In this document: piece by piece, positions 1 to 7,732 of the stretch
How the letters are laid out: each line of letters opens with the position of its first letter
Numbering within the stretch: the first letter of the stretch is position 1
Source: Peribacillus frigoritolerans
GTDB taxonomy: Bacteria > Bacillota > Bacilli > Bacillales > DSM-1321
Direction of reading: 5' to 3'
DNA: 64,000 nt
Assembly: GCF_001636405.1 (NCBI RefSeq)
Contig: NZ_KV440950.1
Coordinates: 1,139,712-1,203,711 of the forward strand
The notes under the pieces: generated by a model
Database searches by the model: none
What the model was told of the DNA's origin: nothing
Seen by the model: the letters and a program-made list of their open reading frames with translations, nothing else
Program-made: the position numbers and the translations under genes

Positions 1-531
1 ATTAGGACTTTTCATTGTTTTTCTAAGTAAATGAAGGTTCGTCAAAAGGTTTTCAATAAATCCATCATGAGAACCCTGAACAATCTTTTCGTTTTCTGGT
101 TCTGTAACAGTACGGTCCTTAGACATAGAGACATCAACCATAAAAAGCTTTTCATAACCATCTAAACTCAAAACACAAGAGCCTTTTAAAAGTGCATCCT
201 CGACCTGATTGAAAACTGTTGAAGCCTGAAAATTAGTATTAAGCATATTTTGAATTGTTTCTGAATTCGATAGTAAACAAGGTTTCAAAGCGTCTCTTTG
301 TATTTTTTCCTTATCTACCATAGTTTCGAGATAGATAAGTGCACCTCGTACTGTTTCCGTTTTGAATTCCTTTACAACTAAATCTTCTGTGTTAGAAAAG
401 ATTTGTTTTATTGTGGAGATATTTTCATTAACTTTAGAGAAAACTTCTTTAGAGGGTTGAGGTATTTGCTTTGAAGGAAGATAGTCATTATTTACCTTGT
501 TATATTTTAATAAATGTTTGATGAACTTCAT
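1..531 (-). CDS. GerA-family spore germination receptor subunit A, N-terminal part (runs off the window)
   Basis: The reverse strand reads open from an ATG at 531 to the window edge (177 codons). An AGGAGC ribosome binding site lies about 12 bases upstream. The protein begins MKFIKHLLKYNK and later carries the stretch DRTVTEPENEKIVQGSHDGF followed by IENLLTNLHLLRK. This is the signature of the soluble N-terminal domain of GerAA/GerKA-type subunits, just before the membrane domain. These subunits sit in the spore inner membrane with B and C partners and respond to nutrients. The B and C genes would lie to the left, outside the window. Which ger operon it belongs to cannot be decided here. Confidence 0.85.
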   Translation of the reverse strand, partial: MKFIKHLLKYNKVNNDYLPSKQIPQPSKEVFSKVNENISTIKQIFSNTEDLVVKEFKTETVRGALIYLETMVDKEKIQRDALKPCLLSNSETIQNMLNTNFQASTVFNQVEDALLKGSCVLSLDGYEKLFMVDVSMSKDRTVTEPENEKIVQGSHDGFIENLLTNLHLLRKTMKSPN

Positions 532-644
532 TAAAGTTAAGCTCCTATATTTATTTATAGGATATTTTCTCCAATAATTATTAATGTATGTATCAAAAAA
601 TGATATTGAATGGATTTTGATGCGATTCCTTGTCTAAACGGATG

Positions 645-724
645 GCTAACAGGTGCGTTAGCTGAAGATCGGAGCTGTCTTTAAGGCAGCTCTTTTCTTA
701 TGGCACTAACGGGGCAGGTTGATT
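645..724 (+). repeat. Three-hairpin intergenic element, full copy
   Basis: GCTAACAGGTGCGTTAGC (5' hairpin), then AGCTGTCTTTAAGGCAGCT with T-rich tail (central terminator-like hairpin), then ACTAACGGGGCAGGTTGATT (3' hairpin, decayed). It lies between the divergent germination gene and the cupin gene, so here it is not behind a + strand gene. Confidence 0.85.
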
Positions 725-858
725 CAAGAGTGTTGTTTGGTCTTTGTTCAACAATTGGACCATTTTGTGGAAAATCAGCAGAAACTTTTGAGGTCTTAAT
801 CAAAATAGTAATTAATCTATGGGAGTTGTAAAATAAAGGTAAGAATAGTTCTGGGGGG

Positions 859-1230
859 ATTTATATCAATTATAATGCTATTAATCTTAGCGAGAAACTG
901 TCCAAATTCAGTGAACACTGGTCGCCTAAAGTCATTGGTGAAATAAATGACTATCAGTTTAAATTAGTTAAGATTCTGGGGGATTTTGTATGGCACGATC
1001 ATAAAGACACCGATGAGGCATTCATCGTGATAGACGGCGAGATGTCCATCGCATTCCGCGATGGAGAGGTTAAACTTTCCAAAGGAGAAATGTATGTGAT
1101 ACCAAAAGGTGTGGAGCATAAGCCTTATGCAGAAAAGGAATGCCATATAATGCTGGTAGAGCCTAAAGGTGTAATCAACACTGGTGAAACTAATTTTAAA
1201 CTAACTGCTGAAAATAATATATGGATTTAA
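859..1230 (+). CDS. Cupin-domain protein, start codon uncertain
   Basis: The frame reads NYNAINLSEKLSKFSEHW, then WHDHKDTDEAFIVIDGEMSI and VIPKGVEHKPYAEKECHIML. These are the two conserved cupin motifs of a small single-domain beta-barrel protein of about 120 residues; the histidines and glutamate of WHDHKDTDE are usual metal ligands. No ATG, GTG or TTG lies in frame between the stop at 829 and the conserved N-terminus. The best site is an ATT at 859 (or ATC at 865) right after a GGGGGG ribosome binding site at 853-858. It may use a rare start, or have lost its ATG by mutation. Substrate unknown. Confidence 0.7.
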   Translation: MYINYNAINLSEKLSKFSEHWSPKVIGEINDYQFKLVKILGDFVWHDHKDTDEAFIVIDGEMSIAFRDGEVKLSKGEMYVIPKGVEHKPYAEKECHIMLVEPKGVINTGETNFKLTAENNIWI

Positions 1231-1300
1231 ACCAATGATTTTCCAGTTACTATCTTTGGATTAAGATATAAAAGGAAGTTACATATTTTCCGCGACGGGA

Positions 1301-1327
1301 GCGATTCTTTAATAAGAATCGCTTTTC
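1301..1327 (+). terminator. Rho-independent terminator after the cupin gene
   Basis: GCGATTCTT-TAAT-AAGAATCGC followed by TTTTCTT: a perfect 9-bp stem with a T tail. Confidence 0.8.
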
Positions 1328-1352
1328 TTAATGAACAAATAGAAATAAACAT

Positions 1353-1571
1353 GAGAGTTTAATTGGGAGCTGGTTTACTTATCCCATGCTGTTGCTGGCA
1401 CCTGTGCTTGGTCCTGCTGCTATGATACGCGATCAGAAGGCAGGTGCTGCTAACGTTTGGGTATATGAGCAGATCTTCGTAATGGTCTCACTAGTTGGAG
1501 TCGGCATCTGCCTGCCTTTCGCCTTAGCTGGATACGTTCATATTGAAAAGGGAAGATTAGTGAATTCATAA
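1353..1571 (+). pseudogene. Membrane protein fragment (C-terminal piece)
   Basis: The frame continues upstream of the ATG at 1386 without a good start or ribosome binding site. It encodes two hydrophobic stretches (MLLLAPVLGPAAMI and FVMVSLVGVGICLPFALAGY) and ends GRLVNS. About 60-70 residues remain. It looks like the last part of a longer multi-spanning membrane protein left after a deletion. I do not recognise the family. It could be a real two-helix mini-protein starting at 1386, but the lack of a ribosome binding site argues against that. Confidence 0.4.
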
Positions 1572-1646
1572 CGGGTGCTTTATTTCAATTACAAGGGTTG
1601 CTGCGGCAGCCTTTTTTCTTATGGCACTAACGGGGCACGATAGTTT
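1569..1646 (+). repeat. Three-hairpin element, variant centre
   Basis: AACGGGTGCTTTA arm, central hairpin GGTTGC-TGCG-GCAGCC with TTTTTTCTTATGG, then ACTAACGGGGCACGATAGTT. The centre differs in sequence from the copy at 645 but keeps a terminator-like shape. It directly follows the membrane protein fragment. Confidence 0.8.
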
Positions 1647-1737
1647 AAGAACGAATGGGTTTTTAATGGTAAAATTAACCTGATTATAGTGATTAAGTGT
1701 TTACCTGCAGTATAGAAAATAAAATAGGAGTTGTTTT

Positions 1738-1905
1738 ATGTTTGACATTGCCTTGATTTTGATTATAGCTTCTGCTGGGGGAGTTATTGCTATTACTGGA
1801 TTCCTCGTTATATTAGGTCGAAGAATTTTAGAACCTAAGAAAGAACTTCAACAAAAGGTCGATAAACTGGAAAAAGAGGTTCAAATATTGAAAAACCACA
1901 AATAA
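1738..1905 (+). CDS. Small single-span membrane protein with C-terminal coiled coil
   Basis: A 55-residue frame with AGGAG 8 bases before the ATG. Residues 1-30 are hydrophobic (MFDIALILIIASAGG onward), and the rest is charged and heptad-like (KKELQQKVDKLEKEVQILK), predicting a short coiled coil. The layout resembles the DUF4083-like protein at 5862: one membrane helix followed by a KLD/E-rich helix. Function unknown. It is followed at once by a left half of the dispersed element. Confidence 0.6.
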   Translation: MFDIALILIIASAGGVIAITGFLVILGRRILEPKKELQQKVDKLEKEVQILKNHK

Positions 1906-1922
1906 AAACTAGCTTTAATGAA

Positions 1923-1975
1923 ATAACAGGTGACGTTAGCTGAAGATCAGAACTGTCGTTAAGGAAGCATTTTTA
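1923..1975 (+). repeat. Three-hairpin element, left half only
   Basis: ATAACAGGTGACGTTAGCTGAAGATCAG matches the 5' arm and spacer. The central hairpin (AACTGTCGTTAAGGAAGCAT) has decayed and the 3' arm is missing. Confidence 0.65.
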
Positions 1976-2015
1976 AAAATGTTTTAATGAGAGATAATGA
2001 GAGGGGGAATTTTCA

Positions 2016-2657
2016 ATGAGTAAAGCAATCATTTTTGATATGGATGGAACCTTATTTCAAACGAATTTAATTTTAGAACCTGCCCTAGAAGCAACATTTG
2101 AAGTACTACGAAAAGAAAATTTATGGGATAAAAAAACACCGATTGAACAATATAGGGGAATTATGGGTGTACCACTACCGGTTGTATGGGAAACACTTTG
2201 CCCAAACCACTCACTAGAAATACGAGTAAAGAGCAATGAGATTTTTCATAAAAAGCTTATAGAACTAATCCAAGCACAAAAAGGTGCATTATATGCTGGT
2301 GTGGAGAGCACATTAAATGAGTTAAGTAAAAAGTATCCCTTATTTATTGCCAGCAATGGACAGATAGAATATTTACAAGCAATTGTAGAAACTTATAATT
2401 TGGATAGGTTTATTCAAGATACATATAGTATCCAACTTATTAGATCTGGGAATAAATCAGATTTAGTGCAAATGGTGAAAAATAAAAATCAAATTGGAAA
2501 AGGTTACGTTGTCGGAGACCGGTCTTCAGATATATCTGCTGCTAAGGATAATGAACTTATTGCAGTTGGTGTGAACTTTGACTTTGCCCAAGAAGATGAA
2601 TTAAAACAAGCAGATTTTGTAGTGAATAACTTCAAAGAAATCTTAGAGTTAGTTTGA
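2016..2657 (+). CDS. HAD-superfamily hydrolase, phosphatase-like
   Basis: 213 residues starting ATG after GAGAGGGGGAA. Motif I is DMDGTL (nucleophile Asp8, acid/base Asp10), motif II is the FIASNG segment near residue 112, and motif IV is the GDRSSDISAA segment near residue 170. A helical cap domain lies between motifs I and II, as in phosphoglycolate phosphatase/PGMB-type (class I) enzymes. The natural phosphoester is not clear from sequence. It is a lone gene closed by a strong terminator at 2663. Confidence 0.8.
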   Translation: MSKAIIFDMDGTLFQTNLILEPALEATFEVLRKENLWDKKTPIEQYRGIMGVPLPVVWETLCPNHSLEIRVKSNEIFHKKLIELIQAQKGALYAGVESTLNELSKKYPLFIASNGQIEYLQAIVETYNLDRFIQDTYSIQLIRSGNKSDLVQMVKNKNQIGKGYVVGDRSSDISAAKDNELIAVGVNFDFAQEDELKQADFVVNNFKEILELV

Positions 2658-2662
2658 ATTCT

Positions 2663-2688
2663 AAAAGGCCGCCAATTGGCGGCCTTTT
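2663..2688 (+). terminator. Bidirectional terminator after the HAD gene
   Basis: AAAAGGCCGCCA-AT-TGGCGGCCTTTT, a perfect GC-rich stem. The same GGCCGCC hairpin recurs as the centre of elements at 6104 and 53448. Confidence 0.85.
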
Positions 2689-2745
2689 GAAATACGATTC
2701 TTAGTATTATCATACTTTCATATTCAAGTGAAAAACTACCTTTAA

Positions 2746-2772
2746 TGAACTAACCGGGGCAGGATAGCTCAA
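2746..2772 (+). repeat. Three-hairpin element, 3' arm only
   Basis: GAACTAACCGGGGCAGGATAG matches the 3' arm. Together with the GGCCGCC hairpin at 2663 it may be the remains of a full unit. Confidence 0.6.
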
Positions 2773-2832
2773 CAAGGGTTTGTTTATTTTTATCTTTTTA
2801 AGAGAGATAATATTTTGTTTTTGGAGGGAATT

Positions 2833-3318
2833 ATGAGGGAAGTTACTTTGTCTAATGGAAAAACAGTTGAAGTCGAATGTTTAAGTTGTGCTTTAACAAG
2901 TGGGAAAATAGAACCGGATGGTGGTGTAATAGTCGAAACTGAATATTTTCATGCTCACCAAGACGTTGCATATCCCATTAAAGGTTTAGTAATTTTAGCA
3001 TCTAAGCGCCATATTAAGTGCTTTGACGAGTTAAATGACTTAGAAAAGGTTGATTACATAAACTTATTATCTAAGATTAGAAAAGCTCAAAGGGAAGTAT
3101 TAGGGATAGAACATGTTTATTACTTTTATAATGAAGATACTACCCACCATTTTCATACTTGGATGGTTCCTCGATATGAATGGATGTACGATTTTGGACG
3201 TTCTGTGGAATCCGTTAGACCAGTTTTGCTCCATGCAAGAAACAAATTGAATAATGATGAAAATGTAAAAATTGTAATTGATGGAATTAAGGCTTTAAAA
3301 AAAGAACTATACACTTAA
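2833..3318 (+). CDS. HIT-family (histidine triad) protein
   Basis: 161 residues. I chose the ATG at 2833 because GGAGGG lies 5 bases before it; an upstream TTG at 2815 lacks a site. Residues 105-112 read HHFHTWMV, the histidine-triad region, and the N-terminus has CLSC at residues 16-19, as in HIT proteins with a metal-binding pair. The context AYPIKGLVILASKRHIKCF fits the HIT beta sheet. HIT enzymes hydrolyse or transfer nucleoside phosphates (ApnA, AMP conjugates). The triad spacing is slightly off the canonical HxHxHxx, so activity is uncertain. Confidence 0.75.
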   Translation: MREVTLSNGKTVEVECLSCALTSGKIEPDGGVIVETEYFHAHQDVAYPIKGLVILASKRHIKCFDELNDLEKVDYINLLSKIRKAQREVLGIEHVYYFYNEDTTHHFHTWMVPRYEWMYDFGRSVESVRPVLLHARNKLNNDENVKIVIDGIKALKKELYT

Positions 3319-3332
3319 TCCTTCCTTGGCCC

Positions 3333-3410
3333 ACTAACAGTTGCTTTACATCGATAAGAGAGTTGCTTTGGCAGCTCTTTTTCTTATGGCACTAACGGGG
3401 CAGGATTGAA
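3333..3410 (+). repeat. Three-hairpin element, full copy
   Basis: ACTAACAGTTGCTTTAC arm, centre AGAGTTGC-TTTG-GCAGCTCT with TTTTCTTATGGC, then ACTAACGGGGCAGGATTGA. Placed directly after the HIT gene, where it probably acts as its terminator. Confidence 0.8.
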
Positions 3411-3558
3411 TAACGTTCAATTTATCAAAAGAAGGTTGTTATCTGATATTCACACATTTTCTAGAAATAGGTACTGTGGTTATATCGTTTATTACTTCAA
3501 TTTAAGCATTTTTTATAACGTTACGTCATAGTCTAAAGTAAGAATAGAAGGAGGTTTG

Positions 3559-3654
3559 TATGTTTACGAAAAAGGTGGATCATTTTAGTTATTGTTTCTT
3601 TGGCTATATTCATACTATTGTACATAATCAGGTCTTTTCAAAGATGATGGTTCA
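3559..3654 (+). pseudogene. Frameshifted N-terminal membrane anchor of the following hydrolase
   Basis: GAAGGAGGTTTGT precedes ATG TTT ACG AAA AAG. One extra base then breaks the frame; the +1 frame gives WIILVIVSLAIFILLLY-like hydrophobic residues and IIRSFQ. A second shift then leads into DDGS just ahead of the ATG at 3655. Two single-base insertions relative to the reconstructed frame explain it. The intact gene would have encoded a membrane-anchored alpha/beta hydrolase. Confidence 0.6.
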
Positions 3655-4539
3655 ATGAGTGGTTTCGTTACAAATGAAGGTAAGCAAGAATACATAAATT
3701 CTTATCATGAGGCAATGAGCTATTTACCACAACCTGTTGAGTCAAAAATGCTCAATACCGATTTTGGTAAAGTGAAGCTATACAAATTTCAAGAAGAGGA
3801 AACACCAGACAAAACACCGTTATTGTTACTTCCTGGAAAGGGGTCTGCTACACCAATGTGGGAAGCAAATCTCAATGACTTCTTAAAACACCGTCCGGTT
3901 TACACAATTGATTTGATAGGTGAGCCAGGGTTAAGTATACAAACAAAACGTATCAAAACTAATATGGATCAAGCTATTTGGTTAAAACAAGTGCTAGAAC
4001 AATTGCCAGAAGAGGAAATCAACTTATTAGGATTGTCATTTGGTGGATGGAGTGCGGCAAATTTAGCAATTAAGCACCCAGAAAAAATTCAAACACTCAT
4101 ATTAGTAGAACCAGTTTATGTTTTTGGTCCTATTCCACTAAAAATGATTCTAGTTTCGATTCCAGCTTCCGTACCAGCAGTGCCAAAATCAATAAGGGAA
4201 AGAATGCTTAGTTATATCTCTGGTGGTGCTAAAATTGATGAAAGTGAGCCGGCTGCCAAATTGATTGAAACAGGAATGCGAACATTCAAAAGTAAATTGC
4301 CAATGCCAGAAAAGGTTAAAACTGAACATTTGAAGAAACTTAAGATGCCAGTGCTCGGAATTTTGGCTGGTCAATCGACTATGCATCATTCCGAAAAGTC
4401 GTTTCAAATCGGTTTAGAAAATTTAAGAAATCCATACAGTAATATGGTGTTATTTGAAGACGCCTCTCATGCTATCAATGGGGAGTACCCTGAAAAGTTG
4501 TTACAAACGATTGAAGACTTTCTAAAACATATTGAATAA
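3655..4539 (+). CDS. Alpha/beta-fold hydrolase
   Basis: 294 residues in the open part. Features are LLLLPGKGSATPMWEANL (oxyanion region), nucleophile Ser128 in GLSFGG, and His272 in DASHAINGEYP. The family contains esterases, lipases and haloperoxidase-like enzymes; the substrate is not predictable. The ATG at 3655 has no convincing ribosome binding site, and an interrupted membrane anchor lies directly upstream, so the coding region probably began near 3559. The core domain is complete and could still be active if translated. Confidence 0.75.
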   Translation: MSGFVTNEGKQEYINSYHEAMSYLPQPVESKMLNTDFGKVKLYKFQEEETPDKTPLLLLPGKGSATPMWEANLNDFLKHRPVYTIDLIGEPGLSIQTKRIKTNMDQAIWLKQVLEQLPEEEINLLGLSFGGWSAANLAIKHPEKIQTLILVEPVYVFGPIPLKMILVSIPASVPAVPKSIRERMLSYISGGAKIDESEPAAKLIETGMRTFKSKLPMPEKVKTEHLKKLKMPVLGILAGQSTMHHSEKSFQIGLENLRNPYSNMVLFEDASHAINGEYPEKLLQTIEDFLKHIE

Positions 4540-4859
4540 GGGGTATGACCACGGCTACTCATGATAATATAGTCATCGACACAAATGTGAATGGGTGATT
4601 ATCGTGAGAACTTTGGTAGTTCATTAAGGAATACTAAAAATAATTGTATCTGAATCACAAGAAAAGAATCCATTTCTTCAATTTTTTTCACAAAATGCAT
4701 TCTTGTTTTTACACTAATATGTGGTTTCAAGAGGGGATTTTGGTCAATCTTGATTTAAAAACTACACATAGACATTAATAATTTTATAAATGGACTTACT
4801 TGGAGAATTATAAATAGGGATAGTCCAATCACTATCCCTAACAATACATATGATTTCGA
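4540..4859. other. Intergenic region, no gene seen
   Basis: About 320 AT-rich bases between convergent genes. I see no frame with a ribosome binding site, no copy of the dispersed element and no clear terminator stem. Confidence 0.5.
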
Positions 4860-5063
4860 TTAACGAGTTCTTCCGCCTAATTGTTGTTCAGCCATTTGCA
4901 CTAAACGTTTTGTAATTTCTCCACCAACAGATCCGTTTGCACGAGATGTTGTATCAGCGCCAAGTGTAACACCGAATTCACTAGCGATTTCGTATTTCAT
5001 TTGTTCTAGAGCTTGCTCTGCACCATTAACTACTAATTGATTACTGTTGTTATTTCTAGCCAT
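4860..5063 (-). CDS. Alpha/beta-type small acid-soluble spore protein
   Basis: 67 residues from the ATG at 5063, which has AGGAGC 9 bases upstream; the longer frame to 5141 lacks a site. The sequence [29 protein letters not shown] (germination protease cleavage region) and [21 protein letters not shown] is diagnostic. These proteins coat spore DNA, hold it in an A-like form, protect it from UV damage and are degraded at germination. Expression in the forespore (SigG) is expected; I could only find a weak CATNNTA-type -10 at the right distance. Confidence 0.95.
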   Translation of the reverse strand: MARNNNSNQLVVNGAEQALEQMKYEIASEFGVTLGADTTSRANGSVGGEITKRLVQMAEQQLGGRTR

Positions 5064-5163
5064 GTTGTCAGCTCCTATGAATATAATGTGTTGCTGGTCA
5101 TAGGTTTTGATATTATTAAGAGTTATATACATAGATTTCAAAATAAATTAAGGCAATGATTAA

Positions 5164-5664
5164 TTGAAATTAATACCATCTGTGGATCTAGAAGGGAGAG
5201 CAGAGGAAAACATTGAAGTCACCGGGTCGCAAGGAAGGTTTTCAGAAGCGATTATGAAAACAAATGATTTGCAATATCTTCGCTCAGGGTTAAGAGTCAA
5301 ATGTGAAAAGGATGTAAATCCATCAGTAAGATGGACGTGCTTAAGCTTTACGGTTTGGTTGCGTACATATATGGAATTTCTTATAAGAGTTGTTGCATAT
5401 CTAAAAACGGATTATCAACTTAAAACGAGAGATAAAAGAGAACTGGAAAGTGCTACTTTCTTTGCACCTTATGATAAAAATATTGAACCATACATAAGAA
5501 TTGCAACAGGTGATTATGAAGAATTAGTTTCAGAAAGAGGAAAAAATGATGCTTTATGGGCAATTTTAAGCAGCATGGCTCATGAGATAATCCATTATCA
5601 ACAATGGCTAGAAGATAAGGAAATGGATGAGAAAGAAGCAGAAAGGGAAGCGAAGAATTATTAG
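5164..5664 (+). CDS. Putative zinc metallopeptidase-like protein
   Basis: 166 residues from a TTG that follows a stop codon directly; the ribosome binding site is poor, so the true N-terminus may be lost or the start unusual. Near the C-terminus MAHEIIHYQQW gives an HExxH zinc-binding helix, followed by a strongly acidic/basic tail (EDKEMDEKEAEREAKNY). The part around FFAPYDKNIEPYIRIATGDY looks like a conserved domain core. No signal peptide. Substrate unknown. A third metal ligand is not obvious after the helix. Confidence 0.5.
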   Translation: MKLIPSVDLEGRAEENIEVTGSQGRFSEAIMKTNDLQYLRSGLRVKCEKDVNPSVRWTCLSFTVWLRTYMEFLIRVVAYLKTDYQLKTRDKRELESATFFAPYDKNIEPYIRIATGDYEELVSERGKNDALWAILSSMAHEIIHYQQWLEDKEMDEKEAEREAKNY

Positions 5665-5703
5665 ATAGTTACTATCGATTTTTGTGATTTGATTTTCTTG
5701 TTG

Positions 5704-5786
5704 AACAAACAGATGCGTTAGCTGAAGATCGGAGCTGTCTATAAGGCAGCTTTTTCTTATGCAACTATCGGGGCAGGTTAGTTCAT
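5704..5786 (+). repeat. Three-hairpin element, full copy
   Basis: AACAGATGCGTTAGCTGAAG, centre AGCTGTC-TATAA-GGCAGCT TTTTCTTATG, then AACTATCGGGGCAGGTTAGTT. It follows the metallopeptidase-like gene. Confidence 0.85.
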
Positions 5787-5861
5787 TTAGCGAAGTGTTA
5801 AAGAACTATGCAGTAAAAATATGGTACACTAACACCAGTACTTGTAAAGGTAGGAATTAAT

Positions 5862-6038
5862 ATGAATATTGGTGATGTGTTATTTCAACTAGTTTTCCTT
5901 ATTTTTATATTTGGAATATTTTCTGGTGTGTTTTTTCTTGTTCGTTCTCTCGTTACTAAACAACCAAGCAAGTCAGAAAATATCGAACAAAAGCTTGATA
6001 GAATTATTAATTTACTTGAAAAGGATAAGGAAAATTAA
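5862..6038 (+). CDS. DUF4083-like small membrane protein
   Basis: 58 residues from an ATG at 5862 with TAGGAAT just upstream. Residues 5-32 form one membrane helix (LFQLVFLIFIFGIFSGVFFL), and the C-terminus IEQKLDRIINLLEKDK is an amphipathic helix. The pattern matches the small Bacillus family with the IEQKLDRII ending (DUF4083, from memory). Function unknown. It resembles the protein at 1738 in architecture. Confidence 0.65.
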   Translation: MNIGDVLFQLVFLIFIFGIFSGVFFLVRSLVTKQPSKSENIEQKLDRIINLLEKDKEN

Positions 6039-6103
6039 TCTTTTTCTCTTTTGGCATTAATCCTTACTGCACTATTTATTTCAACACTACAATAAATCTT
6101 AAA

Positions 6104-6155
6104 GAACTAACGGGTGCGTTAGCGCCATAAGAAGGCCGCCAAATGGCGGCCTTTT
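6104..6155 (+). repeat. Three-hairpin element with GGCCGCC centre
   Basis: GAACTAACGGGTGCGTTAGC is a consensus 5' arm, but the centre is AAGGCCGCCA-AA-TGGCGGCCTT instead of the AGCTG hairpin. A decayed 3' arm (TTAACTATCAGGGCAGG) appears 70 bases later at about 6224. Confidence 0.8.
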
Positions 6156-6245
6156 GAACGTATGATTCTTATTCAAATCATACATTCGGATTCAAGTAAA
6201 AAGCACCAAACAAATACTTTTAATTAACTATCAGGGCAGGCTTGA

Positions 6246-6302
6246 ATTGAAGGTCAAGCTGCCGAACCAGACGGCTTTGAAGTAACGAAGCAGATTAAGT
6301 AA
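6246..6302 (+). pseudogene. C-terminal gene relic
   Basis: A frame ending in IEGQAAEPDGFEVTKQIK and a stop has no start codon and sits directly behind a decayed 3' arm of the dispersed element. It has protein-like codon content but only 18 residues remain; the parent family is not recognised. A terminator (AGACAC...GTGTCT then T7) follows at 6319-6347. Confidence 0.3.
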
Positions 6303-6463
6303 AAAATAAGGAAAAAAAGACACAGCTAGTGCTAGTGTCTTTTTTTGAGACGTTATTACACCTTCGTCTATACTTCATACGGTTGTTAAACATAATATAT
6401 TGCGGACAACCTGTATTTACTTTTTTGTATCAAATTTTGAAAAAGACGGGAGAACGAACATTA

Positions 6464-7237
6464 ATGGACAAAGAAAAAGGAAGTAAAGAAACGAAAACAA
6501 AACAAAAGGGGATAGAAGTTTTGGGAGATAAAAAAGAAGTACAAACTCAAATGTTGGAACTACAGAGAGAGACAACAGAAACGCTGAATAAAGTCTTAAA
6601 TGAAATAACGCTATTAAATAGTAATCTGGAAAAAATGGGGACTGCAATTTCTTCGATGCAACAAAATGTACCTACTACAAATTCTTCAAACATACTTGCT
6701 AATCTTGATGCTGACACAATGTTAACCCTCTTACCGATTGTACGTAGCCTTTTTAAAGATACAGAAACGGAACCTGCTATGTATCCGATGTCTCAAGTTC
6801 CACAACCTAATTCTTTAAGCTTCCTTAATAATTTGGATATTGATAAATTATTAGAAATCTTACCGGTTGTACGTAGCTTTTTTAAAGGTACAGAAAATTT
6901 GGATAAAATCTTACCGGTTGCACTTAGCTTTTTGAAAGGTACAGAAACGGGACCTGCTATGTATTCGATGTCTCAAGTTCCACAACCTAATCCTTTAAGC
7001 TTCCTTAATAATTTGGATATTGATAAAGTATTAGAAATCTTACCGGTTGTACGTAGCTGTTTTAAAGGTACAGAAACGGGACCTGCTATGTATTCGATGT
7101 CTCAAGTTCCACAACCTAATTCTTTAAGCTTCCTTAATAATTTGGATATTGATAAAGTATTAGAAATCTTACCGGTTGTACGTAGCCTTTATAAAGTTGT
7201 AGGAGAAAGTGAAGGCAAGATTGAAAATAAAGAATAG
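6464..7237 (+). CDS. Cytoplasmic protein with 43-residue tandem repeats
   Basis: 257 residues from the ATG at 6464 (GGGAGA 10 bases upstream). The N-terminus is charged, then a coiled-coil segment (EVQTQMLELQRETTETLNKV) is followed by repeats that start TETGPAMYSMSQVPQPNSLS and continue FLNNLDIDKVLEILPVVRSL. Two repeats are complete and nearly identical in DNA (129-bp period), one more is diverged and one has lost its first half (ENLDKILPVALSFLKG). No signal peptide or membrane helix. I do not recognise the family. The N-terminal SNLEKMGTAISSMQQN with the repeats suggests a structural or spore-associated role, but that is speculation. Confidence 0.7.
   Translation: MDKEKGSKETKTKQKGIEVLGDKKEVQTQMLELQRETTETLNKVLNEITLLNSNLEKMGTAISSMQQNVPTTNSSNILANLDADTMLTLLPIVRSLFKDTETEPAMYPMSQVPQPNSLSFLNNLDIDKLLEILPVVRSFFKGTENLDKILPVALSFLKGTETGPAMYSMSQVPQPNPLSFLNNLDIDKVLEILPVVRSCFKGTETGPAMYSMSQVPQPNSLSFLNNLDIDKVLEILPVVRSLYKVVGESEGKIENKE
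6695..7196 (+). repeat. 129-bp in-gene tandem repeat array
   Basis: Units begin near ACAGAAACGGGACCTGCTAT and end near GTACGTAGC. Copies starting about 6944 and 7073 are almost identical; the first (about 6761) has GAACCTGCTATGTATCC; a partial unit lies at about 6895. High identity points to recent unequal exchange. Confidence 0.8.
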
Positions 7238-7246
7238 CAATGTAAA

Positions 7247-7290
7247 AGGGCAAAAAGTTGACTCCCAAAAAGAGTCAGCTTTTTGCCCTT
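7247..7290. terminator. Long bidirectional terminator between convergent genes
   Basis: AAGGGCAAAAAGTTGACTC / GAGTCAGCTTTTTGCCCTT: a 19-bp stem with one G-T pair and loop CCAAAAA. It serves the repeat protein on + and the YjcZ-like gene on -. Confidence 0.85.
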
Positions 7291-7304
7291 CGTTTACTTA
7301 TTAA

Positions 7305-7397
7305 TTAAAATCCTACTAAGATAATCACTAGTAGGATGAAAAGCACAAGGATCAAACCAATGTTTACACCATTTTCACCATTGCCACCATTGCCCAT
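7305..7397 (-). CDS. YjcZ-like sporulation mini-protein
   Basis: 30 residues: MGNGGNGENGVNIGLILVLF followed by ILLVIILVGF. GGAGGG lies 6 bases before the ATG. A glycine-rich N-terminus and a single hydrophobic helix are the hallmark of YjcZ-family sporulation proteins, which are small, membrane-inserted and of unknown mechanism. Too short for most gene callers. Confidence 0.75.
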   Translation of the reverse strand: MGNGGNGENGVNIGLILVLFILLVIILVGF

Positions 7398-7732
7398 ATC
7401 TATCCCTCCTTTAAAAATTGTGTAGGACTGGAAAAGCCAGGTTCAACTCTTGTAGGTTCTAACCTTTTTAAATTAAAAAATTAGGAAAAGTATGAACAAT
7501 AGTGGTTAAAAAATAATTGCCCATACTACTCCCCCTTGTCCTCTTTAACAAGATATGTCTGTAAAATTATCTTGTATAGGACAAGCTATTAGGGGATATG
7601 TGGATTTTTCAAGAATGCACATTTTACAAAAAGTAAGGGAGTATGCTATTTATCAAAAAAGAGTAGAAATGGAGCGTAAATCGTATCTGCGAAGACATCT
7701 CTTGATAACACAGTAAAAAGGAACAAGCCTTT
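7398..7732. other. Intergenic region with no recognised gene
   Basis: 335 AT-rich bases. Several short frames have no ribosome binding site. A stretch GAGCGTAAATCGTATCTGCG just ahead of the next gene may be gene debris. Otherwise I see nothing. Confidence 0.4.

Noticed and set aside
6695-7196. Repeat protein as a TPR or pentapeptide protein
   Set aside because: Period 43 and motif content match neither family.
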